From NCBI GenBank assembly GCA_009859145.1, contig VRVR01000015.1:62001-126000 (forward strand): a DNA stretch of 64,000 nucleotides, given 5' to 3'. Positions within the stretch are counted from its first letter, which is position 1. Each line of letters starts with the position of its first letter. Made by a program: the position numbers and the translations under genes. The DNA comes from Andalucia godoyi. Lineage: Eukaryota > Discoba > Jakobea > Jakobida > Andaluciidae. Below are positions 1 through 8,900 of the stretch, one piece after another. The notes below the pieces were generated by a model, which was not told the origin of the DNA, did no database searches, and saw only the letters and a list, made by a program, of their open reading frames with translations.

Positions 1-40
1 ACTCGCCTGCATGGACAGGTGGTGCTAATGTCTCTGTTTT

Positions 41-130
<90 letters not shown>

Positions 131-377
131 TCTCTCTCTCTCTCTATCTTTTTCTGTTGTTGCTGTGTCTTATTACTGCTTCTATGCGTCTGCTGCACCT
201 TTTATACACCTACAGGATAAATGCGAAATGACTTTTTCTTCGGTGTTTTCTTGTTTAGAATCCGTTATCCGTCCACGAAAATCTTTACAATCCCATATCT
301 TCTTTCTCCATGTACATGTACATTTTTGAGACGTAAATCAGCTGGGGGAATAGGGGAGGGAAATCGCACTTCTGTTT
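1..377. repeat. (CT)n microsatellite and non-coding flank
   Basis: An imperfect CT dinucleotide array runs from about 43 to 145. The rest, up to the stop codon of the first gene, is T-rich non-coding sequence. The Leu/Ser-only open frames here are by-products of the repeat. No gene is supported. Confidence 0.85.
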
Positions 378-1439
378 CTATTCATCTTCGCCATCATCTT
401 CATCGTCCCTGTAGCGACTATTATCACCGTCTTGCTCCTCCATGTCGTCAGAAATCTTGCTCCGACCGCTTTGTCTTTCGTGCGGATCGGGACTCTTAGA
501 GAACAAGGATGGAGACCGAGCCGATCGCCCAGAAATCTGTGTGTACCTCCTAGACGTCTCTCTGTTGCACATGTTGACCAACGTTTCCAATTGCTCGGAA
601 GAGGCACATGTCATTGCCCGAGAGAGATCATCAATCACAACCTCGGGTCTGGCAAACCCGCGGTCTCCTGGGTCATTCCGTGCCTTCACGCCGCCACGTG
701 AGGAAACCATTCGAAGCCCCGCACCTTGCCTTTCTTCGTCCCAAAAGCACATTATTGCAAATCGGACAATGTCTCCGTCTCGGATCAATGGCCGCGAGCT
801 TCGAAACTCGACGTCGCAGAGAGACCGCGCATGCTGGATTCCGTTTTGCGCAACCATGTCGAACGCATATCTCGAATAGTCCTTCATCATGCAGAAATGC
901 AGCAAAAATACACGATTCGCAGCATCCTCATAAACCAAATCTGCAAAATGGCGGACGCTGCCAAGCCCCAGTTTCGTACACGGAACGTGCATCTGCATCC
1001 TCTTCACTCTTTCAAACTTCAGAAGACTGCACGCAACACCAAAGCAAATTTCAATAGTGGTCAGCTCGGAAAAGAATGCTTTCTGTCGAAGCAGCGATCG
1101 CATCCTTTGGCGGAGGTTGATGACTGCAGTATAAGGATGTAGACCTCCGTCATCCGCCCATCGCTGGCTGCGCTGTCCATGCATGACAAGCTCAAACTTC
1201 TCAGAAACGTCAATCAGCCCAATCCGAATAAGAAACAAAACCGTCCGTCTCGCTTGCTCCGACGACGCAGGCATAAAATGTCGCCCGTACTCGTCATAAA
1301 AAGAAGTAAACAGCACCGGAGACGACGAGACCGACGAACCACTCTCCGACGACAATTGCACCTGTGGCACCTGCTGTTGCTGCTGGGGTTGTTGTAGTTG
1401 TTGGGGACGCTCCTCACTGACATTGATCCCTCCTTCCAT
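378..1439 (-). CDS. Unassigned protein with Q-rich start and acidic tail
   Basis: A 353-residue single open frame starting at an ATG. I do not recognise a family. The first 45 residues are Gln/Pro/Ser-rich and probably disordered. Residues about 45-260 look folded, with mixed hydrophobic and charged sequence, several cysteines and a run of aromatic and beta-branched residues. The last 90 residues are Ser/Arg-rich and end in an Asp/Glu tail of about 25 residues. No signal peptide or membrane segment is visible, so a soluble nuclear or cytosolic protein is likely. It is head-to-head with the AP-4 sigma gene across 438 bases. Uninterrupted length and a folded-looking middle support a real gene; function is unknown. 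Confidence 0.7.
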   Translation of the reverse strand: MEGGINVSEERPQQLQQPQQQQQVPQVQLSSESGSSVSSSPVLFTSFYDEYGRHFMPASSEQARRTVLFLIRIGLIDVSEKFELVMHGQRSQRWADDGGLHPYTAVINLRQRMRSLLRQKAFFSELTTIEICFGVACSLLKFERVKRMQMHVPCTKLGLGSVRHFADLVYEDAANRVFLLHFCMMKDYSRYAFDMVAQNGIQHARSLCDVEFRSSRPLIRDGDIVRFAIMCFWDEERQGAGLRMVSSRGGVKARNDPGDRGFARPEVVIDDLSRAMTCASSEQLETLVNMCNRETSRRYTQISGRSARSPSLFSKSPDPHERQSGRSKISDDMEEQDGDNSRYRDDEDDGEDE

Positions 1440-1777
1440 TTCACCGTTTCCGTGCGAAAATCCACCCTAATCCCCTTTCTCTGTCGCGCTTCCTAATCGG
1501 ACTAAATAATATTTGTCCTTGCGGGGGCCAGAGGGGCGTTGGTTCGGAAGAGGGAGAGGGGGTCATTCTTCTCCGACTGTACATGGCGCCATGCGCATTG
1601 CAGGCTGCATGCATCTCGATTGACGCTGCATCAGTTGATGCTATCGGAGGAACCAGACGGGTTTGGGAGATGGGCGTGCTGTTCGGGAGAGTAAGCAAGG
1701 ATCCGTCAAGGAAACGACACAACAGGAACAAATTAAGAGAAAAAGCAGGCACACAGAAAGAGACAGACAGACACACA

Positions 1778-1831
<54 letters not shown>

Positions 1832-1877
1832 CAACGAGAAAAAGGGAAAGAGGAAAGAGAAACCGCTCTGAGAAGAA
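1440..1877. repeat. Shared upstream region with (AC)n and (AG)n
   Basis: Divergent intergenic region between the unassigned gene and AP-4 sigma. It holds an (AC)n run at 1771-1794 passing directly into (AG)n to about 1819, ending about 60 bases before the AP-4 sigma start codon. Purine-rich sequence continues to the ATG. No TATA-like element is evident. Confidence 0.8.
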
Positions 1878-2318
1878 ATGATTCGATTTGTAATGTTGGT
1901 GAACAAACAAGGGCAAACGCGGCTTGCGCAGTATACAAAGTACATTAGCATTGATGAAAGAACAGCATTGGAAGCAGAGGTGGTTCGAAAGTGTCTTGGG
2001 CGTCGAGATACCGAGTGCTCGTTTTTTGAGTATCAGGACTACAAGATTGTGTTTCGGCGATATGCAGCTCTGTTCTTCATTGCAGGGATCAGTCATGATG
2101 AAAACGAGCTTGGAGCACTCGAGTTTATCCATGCGTTTGTCGAGACTTTGGACCGGTACTTTGAGAATGTGTGCGAGCTGGATCTGATGTTCAACATCGA
2201 AAAGGCTCATTACATTCTCGAGGAAATGGTCCAGCATGGCTGGATTGTGGATACCAACAAGTCAAACATCCTCGCACCGGTACACATGCTCGATCAGACC
2301 CAGCAGCAGGCAAACTAA
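1878..2318 (+). CDS. AP4S1: AP-4 complex small (sigma) subunit
   Basis: A 146-residue clathrin-adaptor small chain with the longin-type fold. The start MIRFVMLVNKQGQTRL and the internal blocks CSFFEYQDYKIVFRRYAALFF, NELGALEFIHAFVETLDRYF and CELDLMFNIEKAHYILEEM follow the adaptor sigma pattern along the whole length. The QGQTRL and NKSNILAP wording is closer to AP-4 sigma than to AP-1, AP-2 or AP-3. AP-4 acts at the trans-Golgi network in non-clathrin cargo sorting. Length is normal for the family (about 140-160) and there is no intron. The short Gln-rich tail after the conserved ILAP motif is typical variable sequence. AP-1/AP-2 sigma is the alternative, less well supported. Confidence 0.93.
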   Translation: MIRFVMLVNKQGQTRLAQYTKYISIDERTALEAEVVRKCLGRRDTECSFFEYQDYKIVFRRYAALFFIAGISHDENELGALEFIHAFVETLDRYFENVCELDLMFNIEKAHYILEEMVQHGWIVDTNKSNILAPVHMLDQTQQQAN

Positions 2319-2470
2319 ACATCGGTGTGCCACTTGATTGCTGTAGCGCACGTTTTAATAATAATTAAAAGAAGAAGCTTCCCGAGGATCTTCCTTTGTT
2401 GTCAGTCGAATACATTATGATCACTTCATTGTTTTTCGATTACGATGCGATTGTTGATTCAGCGCGTGTC

Positions 2471-2500
2471 ATGATGATGATGATGATGATGATGATGATA
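2471..2500. repeat. (ATG)n trinucleotide repeat
   Basis: About ten ATG/TGA units between the convergent stop codons of AP-4 sigma and the next gene. It lies just outside the coding sequence ending at 2564. Confidence 0.85.
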
Positions 2501-2563
2501 GGTTGAATGACACCGAGGAGATGCGGGGATGCGGCTCGGCAAAATTCTGAGCTGTAAACCCCA

Positions 2564-4453
2564 TTATGGAGGTGGCATAGACGAAGCGTCCACAACGTGC
2601 CATTGGAAAACAATGTTTCCACTCTCGTCGCGAACAGGACCGTTTGAATCTGCAAGGAACTCGTTCGTATGATCCTCGATGACGATGCCCCCACCAAAGG
2701 AGTCGGTTGCTTCCGCCGTGTTGTCAACTATGGTAAACTTGCGATTGAGATTCGGCTGTACCACAGGGACATCGTGGACTTTCGATTCCACAGGACCGCT
2801 CGGAACTGAATTCTGCAAACAAGATGTCCAGTTAGCGTGAAACGATGCGTCCAGAGCATCCGGCGTCGACATCATCTGCTGGCTCCCAGAAACAGTGTTC
2901 TTCACATTTGCAACGGGGTCTCGACAAAACGAAGCATTGGAGTAGAAGGAGTGATGTTGCCCGGGAATCGGATATTCGCAATATCCACTAATCGGGGGCA
3001 CGACGGCACCAGCGTACGACATCTGATGATGACTCGCGGATTTTTCCGGTGCAAGATGTCCAGCGTACTCCATTTCTTCACGAGAGCGGCTTCTCGTCGT
3101 TGCAACGTGCGCAGTACTCGGAAGATAAGGACAGAGGTGCGATGACGATGATGAGACAGATGGCAAAGAAGAAGACGAGGAAGAAAGAAAAGGAAGAGGA
3201 GGAGCAGGGGGAAAAGGATTATTTCGAGGTTCGACGTGGCCAGGCGGAAAGTGCGATGGCGCATTGAACAAGTTGGCTTCTCCGAGTGCAGAACCAGATC
3301 CGCTCCGGGACGAATAGGCGGGTGCGGCAATCGGCATGGCCCAAGGGTTGTAGTTGACAGAAGATCCATATGCAGAATAGGGAGCACTGAGATGAGTGCT
3401 CGCTTGAGACTCCGAGGCCGACGACAGTGGAGTGTGCACAGATGCCACCTTGGGAGGAACACAGGCAAGCATCATGTTCGACATCGCCGGAGTGGACGTT
3501 GATGCATAATAGGCCGCTGCAGACGCATCCGGAGAGCTGGCGAGGTGCGTACTGCCCTTTCCTGTGCTTCCGTTCGACGCGGAATGACTCATGCTGGACG
3601 TTCGCGCTCCAACGACAATGGAAATCGGTGGCAGTGGCAGATGTTGCGACGAAGCAGAATGGGAAGACGTTGGGCAGTATTCGGTGGGGCATGACGCAAA
3701 CCAAGCACGAATCGAGTTGTCAACCCCGCTCGAGGAACCGGAGCCGCTTGGATTAGACAGACTCACCGCGGACTTTGACAGAGATGGGTCAATGTAATGC
3801 GGTCGAAGACTCGGCGACTCCGGTATGTAGACAGAGTTCTGTGTTGCTGGAGACCCATCGTCGCTGACGCGATACCGCAGGTTCCAAGCTGGAAGATCTC
3901 GACCGTGCAGTGCCGGACCGCCATTCGGAAACGACGGGGAAATGCCTGCTGAGTGGTGACGATGGTTGTGACGGCGGTGGTTGTGGGGATGCTGAGGATC
4001 AGCATTGATGTTGTCACACACAAGAGTCGGGTACTGTGTATGCGAATAATGAGGACGAAAATTCGACGAATTACTCGAATTTTGAAGAAGAAGGTGCTGT
4101 TGTTGTTGTTGAGGAATCGAGGCATGTGGCTCTGAAAACGAACGGAACTGGGTAATACAATCTGGTCTTGAAAAAGCGGTTCCATGGTGGTCGGAAGCAT
4201 CGGAGAGCCGTGCGTGTGAACCGCTGCTGTGGGACAAGGAAGTATGGGAAACTTCGTGCCCGCGTCCCTTGACAGGAGTCCTGCCCGACTCCGCGCTGGA
4301 CGTCTGGCTGCTGGACGAAATAGAAGGAACGGAAGCTCCTCTCTTACGCTTAGGAACAGGAACGGATAAGCTCGTAGGCTCCGACTTCCTCTTCAGCGGT
4401 ACATCTCTTGTCGCTCCGGACTGCAAAGGCAGACTGCTCGTCTTTTGAGACAT
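2564..4453 (-). CDS. Unassigned Ser/His/Pro-rich protein, probably nuclear
   Basis: A 629-residue frame from the ATG at 4453. The frame is open 165 bases further upstream, but that part encodes an (Ile-Asn) repeat and a hydrophobic Phe/Leu stretch that looks like AT-rich non-coding DNA, so the ATG after the hexamer repeat is preferred. Most of the protein is low complexity: Ser, Pro, His, Gln and Tyr, with poly-Gln and poly-Ser runs. Residues about 20-40 hold a bipartite basic cluster (PLKRKSE ... PKRKRGA) that looks like a nuclear localisation signal. The last 70 residues are more ordered, with hydrophobic/acidic alternation. I recognise no DNA-binding domain. A disordered regulatory protein is possible, but this is inference. 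Confidence 0.6.
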   Translation of the reverse strand: MSQKTSSLPLQSGATRDVPLKRKSEPTSLSVPVPKRKRGASVPSISSSSQTSSAESGRTPVKGRGHEVSHTSLSHSSGSHARLSDASDHHGTAFSRPDCITQFRSFSEPHASIPQQQQQHLLLQNSSNSSNFRPHYSHTQYPTLVCDNINADPQHPHNHRRHNHRHHSAGISPSFPNGGPALHGRDLPAWNLRYRVSDDGSPATQNSVYIPESPSLRPHYIDPSLSKSAVSLSNPSGSGSSSGVDNSIRAWFASCPTEYCPTSSHSASSQHLPLPPISIVVGARTSSMSHSASNGSTGKGSTHLASSPDASAAAYYASTSTPAMSNMMLACVPPKVASVHTPLSSASESQASTHLSAPYSAYGSSVNYNPWAMPIAAPAYSSRSGSGSALGEANLFNAPSHFPPGHVEPRNNPFPPAPPLPFLSSSSSSLPSVSSSSSHLCPYLPSTAHVATTRSRSREEMEYAGHLAPEKSASHHQMSYAGAVVPPISGYCEYPIPGQHHSFYSNASFCRDPVANVKNTVSGSQQMMSTPDALDASFHANWTSCLQNSVPSGPVESKVHDVPVVQPNLNRKFTIVDNTAEATDSFGGGIVIEDHTNEFLADSNGPVRDESGNIVFQWHVVDASSMPPP

Positions 4454-4458
4454 TCCTT

Positions 4459-4493
4459 TGATGTTGATGTTGATGTTGATGTTGATGTTGATT
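4459..4493. repeat. (GATGTT)n hexanucleotide repeat
   Basis: About five and a half GATGTT units immediately upstream of the ATG at 4453 on the minus strand. In frame they would encode alternating Ile and Asn. Confidence 0.85.
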
Positions 4494-4659
4494 TTGTATC
4501 GCTCAGAGTGGTAACTCCCGTTTGGCTGAACTCGCAGAAACAACAACACCCAGATGAATGAAAAAATAGGCTTCCAAAAAACTTGCCAAACAAACAAACA
4601 AAAAAAAAGACGCAGCAAAGCAGTTTATTGGGTCGCGGAAAGAGTTCAACCCAAAACAC

Positions 4660-5390
4660 CCCAGTTTCAACAACAAAAAAATGAAAGGAGGGGAAGGTTT
4701 TCATTCGGAAGCGCTCCAAACAACGAAAAGGCATGAAAACTTCTTGCCAAAAAGTAGAAACGGTGTGCCCGATTGGAGCGATGATGCGTGCAAGCGCTGC
4801 GTCCCAGCCAAAGCAGGCTGCTAGGGCCAGGAAAACCGCCAGATAGCAAACATTCCGCATTTTGCGAAAATCCCAGTACTCGAATAGACGAAAGCGCTTT
4901 CGTGCGGCGTCCACATTCTGTGACTCTGCCTGCACGTTCGAAGTCGGTGCCTTGACGCAAATTTGGCCAAGCATCACATTTCCATTCTTCTGGGAAACGG
5001 GCGGGGGTGAATGGACATGCGTACGGAGAGAGGCGAGGCACACATCGCAGCAGACTTTGCTCTTCTTTGGAAACTTCCGAACACCCTATCAAGCAACACC
5101 GTGCTAGCGGGTACAAATCATCCAAACTGGGTAAGTATGAGACTTCGTCTCGTCGTTCGCTCACGCTTCGCAGCTCGAACTGCGCCTTACCAGTTTAAGG
5201 CATCCTCGATCTGCTTCTGCTGCTACCAGCCCGGAGGAGCCCGCTTCGCCTCCCGGGACCGTTCTTCGAATCCTCGGCTGCTCATACCGCGAACTTCCTT
5301 TGTTTTTTGTCGCCGGCTATCCTACGATGCCGTGGGAGCCTGCCGTCCGTTTTTTTTTTCCTTGACAGATTCCGCAGCGGTAATCGTCAT
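4660..5390 (-). CDS. Possible small multi-exon gene, strand and exons unresolved
   Basis: No single open frame covers this region, yet parts of it look coding. On the minus strand, removing 5127-5190 (donor GTAAGG, acceptor TACCCAG) joins two frames into a natural-looking segment (QIEDALN joined to CLDDLYPLARCC). A further minus-strand frame at about 5084-4740 holds a hydrophilic stretch, then one hydrophobic segment (residues CYLAVFLALAACFGW) that could anchor a membrane protein. The frame change between these two parts needs another intron that I cannot place. The plus strand carries an equally good opposite intron (GTAAGTATG at 5131, TTACCAG ending 5193). No family is recognised. Treat as a candidate only. 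Confidence 0.25.
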
Positions 5391-5935
5391 ACACAAACAG
5401 ATGGGCCGTGGGAGCAAACGGCACTGACGTGCCTGCACAGTGCCTGCGGGCTCGGGTTGCCAAGCAGCCAGAACCCAGGTCCATCAAACCTTTTCAGGGC
5501 ACGGCGGCGTCAAGCGACAGAAGCACCTCGGAAGCCAGAAACAAGAAAAAGAAAAAAAAGAAAAGGATGTTTCGTTGCTCCGCAAGCTGTTGTTCTTCTA
5601 CCAAAACATCCATCCATTTTAAAAAATAATGAGAAGTAACAAATAGTAGTTTTCAGGAAATAGCTTCAGACTTCTGCATGCACAAACCTCTTCACTGGCA
5701 GAAACATTAAAAACAACTCTGTTTGTGGCCGCACGATCATAGTGTCCATAGTATCAATACCAGTATTTTATACATATTTAATTCATTTTTCAAAAAAAGA
5801 AAATATTCTTGTTTCATTCTCTTTCTCTGTGACGAACTGCGTTCCCAACTGCTGGTTGAAATCATAGTATCATAGTATCATAGTATCACAGTATCACAGT
5901 ATCACAGTATCATTGTATCATAGTATCATTGCGAA
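4740..5935. other. Intergenic region before the giant gene
   Basis: Apart from the candidate exons described separately, this stretch shows no supported gene. It becomes AT-rich after about 5640 and ends in a tandem 8-base array abutting the giant gene. Short Lys/Arg-rich frames near 5400-5640 look random. Confidence 0.5.
5862..5930 (+). repeat. Tandem 8-bp array (ATCATAGT)n upstream of giant gene
   Basis: About eight and a half copies of an 8-base unit, ATCATAGT, with variants ATCACAGT (three in a row) and ATCATTGT. The array ends five bases before the ATG of the giant membrane protein, so it probably lies in the 5' untranslated region or core promoter. A looser, shorter relative of the unit occurs at about 5737-5766. 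Confidence 0.85.
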
Positions 5936-8900
5936 ATGGAGTCTCCCGGTCGCAATTCTGAAAGCCGGCCGTGGAAAGTTCTGCCGTCTCCTGAATCAAC
6001 TCGGTCAATGCAGGGTGCATACACGATGCCCCATCCACCTGTTCTCGCGGCCAGCAACCCTCAGGCGCTTTCTAAAATGGGTGAGCCGCCAAAGAACCCC
6101 CTTTTCAAGTCGAAGTTCTCTGCAGCAGAACAGTTGTCCATGCTTCGACGGCCACCCCCGCCTCCAAGTACCATGCGAGATCCTAATGGCTTTCCAGAAG
6201 GGACGAACGTGTTCAGCGAGTCGCGGAATATAAGCCGATTGCTGAACGAAGATCGTCGGAGAAACAAGTTGATGTTTTGGATCATGGGAATCCACGTCGT
6301 TCTCTTTTGGGCTGTCGTTGGATTGCTTGTCTACAACACCTTGATGTTGCAGAGCCTTGCAAGGGAGTCTAACTGGGACGTTTCCAAGATGACTGCCAAA
6401 CAAGTTACCACGAGTAACTTGCAAGTTTCATCCAGTGGTCCGCAATCCGTGTCTGTGGAGTCCACGAACAACGCAGCGTCGTTATCTGTCATGTCCAGCG
6501 TTGGCGCAGCGTCCCTGGTGCTGGACGGAGCTGATTCGCCGATCTCTCTTCTCTCGCGGAATGGTGAGCTTGTGATGGAAGCAGGCAATCAGCCCGCCAT
6601 GAAGATCGCTGGTTCCGGAAGCAGCTTCAACGGTAGTGTCTCGACGTCGTCTCTCAAGGCAAACACCATTGACTTGTCTGCAGGCGCTGCATCGATCCTG
6701 TCGTTTACCACTTCACCGAGTCTTTCCCCGGATGGCAGAATCGTGACGATGGCCAGCGATGTGCAAACCAATTCGATGTCATTTGCTCCGTCCACAGGGC
6801 TGTCGATTGCAAAGGGAGCTTCCGAATTGCTGCTCATCAAGGATAATGTGCTGTTGAATTCCATCCGCGGCGGATTCGTGCAAGTGAACGACGTGCTTTT
6901 TGTAAATCAGACCGTGCAACTCTCTGGCCTCGTGGTTTCGAGTCGCGGTATCTCGGTAAGAAATGGGAGCCTCGATGTCTCGACTGCTTCTGGAGATGTG
7001 TCCATTTCTGCGGGGCATGGAATCATTGTTGCGCAAAGCGACGTTCTTCTGCAGACAGGACGCGGACTGTATGTGTCTGATGTGTTCTCACCGTCGTCTC
7101 AAAACCTCACTTTGCATTCCAGCACTGGATCGCTGACTTTGAATGTCTCCAGCGTGTTCATTGGTCCTGCTGAAGAGGCGACTGTGGCGCTTGCCGGTTC
7201 TCTGAGAATTGTTGCTGGCTCGGGGGCCGCTGGCACGTCTGCCATTGGTCATGGATCCGGCGGTAGTGGTGTGAAGGGAGGAGACGTCTCGATTCAAGCG
7301 GGTGCAGGTGGTGCAGGAGGGTCCTCGGGGGGATTCAGTGGTGCTGGTGGAAATGCAGGCTCTGGTGGAAATGTGCTCCTGGTTCATGGAACTGGAGGCA
7401 GCGCTGCGGCTGTAGACATTCTTCAAACGTCTGTTGCAGGTGCTGATGGAGAGGTTATCGTATCTGCCTCCTGTCTCGTTTCAGGTGCCCACTGCGGCCC
7501 CACCGCTGCTTCCCGAATGAGAATATCATCCCCATCACCCGTACTGTCTCTTGGAGATAAAGACGCATCGTTCGGATTTCGTGCGAACTCGTCCTCCGCC
7601 TCTAGTTCTCTTCATTTGTTTTCCGATGCATATGGTGGCGATGTCGTCAAGGTGGGGTCCTCTGCTTGGAGAGATCCATTTGACACTCGCGCGACTGTGA
7701 ACATTGAGCAGGGGGTCTTGCGAATTCGCCAGGAGAACGTCGGTTATGTCGCCGCGGTTGTGTCCCCTCTCTCTACCACAGTATCACTCATCTCGCAAGT
7801 CAACAGCACCGCGGTTTCTTTCAACAATCATTTCTTTGTCGTGTCCGATAGCGCATCATTGCATCTGTTTTCATCGAGTGACACGGCAAAGAGGCTTGAG
7901 CTTCGCGCATCGGCACCTGCGATTCTGGCAAGAGGCCTTCCGTTTTCCTTCGTCGACAACACGGTAGGCATGCAGCAAGTGATCATCACGTCAGAAAGAG
8001 TGCATGCTGCAAATGGATCGACCATCCAAGTCGGAAGCGGAGTCGTTTCCTTTTCAGACGGGCTTGTTCTTCGTTCTCGCGAGTCAGCAATTCAATTCAA
8101 AGACTCTGCAAGCGTCATTTCCATCAATGCCACCTCCTACTTGTCCGTCGATTCTCCGGAACCGACGAGATTCCTGGCAGGCATTGCGCTGTGCACGGCC
8201 TCTCCAGCTGCTGATCCGACGTGCGCAAATTCCATTCTTCTGAATGGAACTTCTGCGTCGATTTCCTCGGCTTCGCTGGCTCTCGATTTTTCGACGTCCA
8301 CCGTGACCACGGACAAGTTGTATGGCCGAAATAGCTTGTTTCTTAGTTCGACGACCGGGGTGTTCGTGGATTCGACAAGACCGCTTTCCGGCGTAACACT
8401 CCCTGCGGCCGGTGGCTTGCTTTCAGACTTGCAAATCTTCTTTTTCAATTCCACTGTTCTGAGCCGAAATTCGTCAATCTACTTGAAGCCTGCGGATGCG
8501 CTGGTAGTCACTGGATCTCAGCTTGTGAAAGTTGGCTCGCTGATGTTGTCTGGACAGACGAGTGTGTTGTCTGGCCCAGGAATGGTGCTTGACTATTCCG
8601 CCAACGCATTGGGCTCGACTTCCGGCCAGGGACTTGTGGTGTTCTCTCACAGTTCTCTGAAGATACTGGCTAGTTCGTCGAGCCTTATTTTGTCAGCCTC
8701 CGCATCCAGCCGCTTGCTCCTGCAGGACGGTGCTCGAATTGTGGATGGATCGACAATGGTGTTGAATTTTTCGGCGGCCTCCTTGCAGTCTCTGGGCATT
8801 CTCTATATGAACCCGCTTTCGGAAGTAGTAGTGCAAGGCACGTCAGGATCCACGACTGTAACGCTTGGAGACCGCAGCGTTTCTGAAAACATCCGCATGA

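Noticed and set aside
5236-5245. In-frame TAG between Trp and Gln codons on the minus strand, suggesting TAG read as Gln
   Set aside because: Several clear genes here end in TAG (giant gene, Tudor-SN, radial spoke), so TAG is a normal stop. An intron boundary or non-coding sequence is simpler.
5263-5275. tRNA B-box-like TTCGAATCC
   Set aside because: The flanking bases do not form a T-stem and there is no upstream cloverleaf.
5862-5930. CRISPR-like short repeat array
   Set aside because: Units are 8 bases, contiguous and without spacers, in a eukaryotic upstream region. It is a simple tandem repeat.
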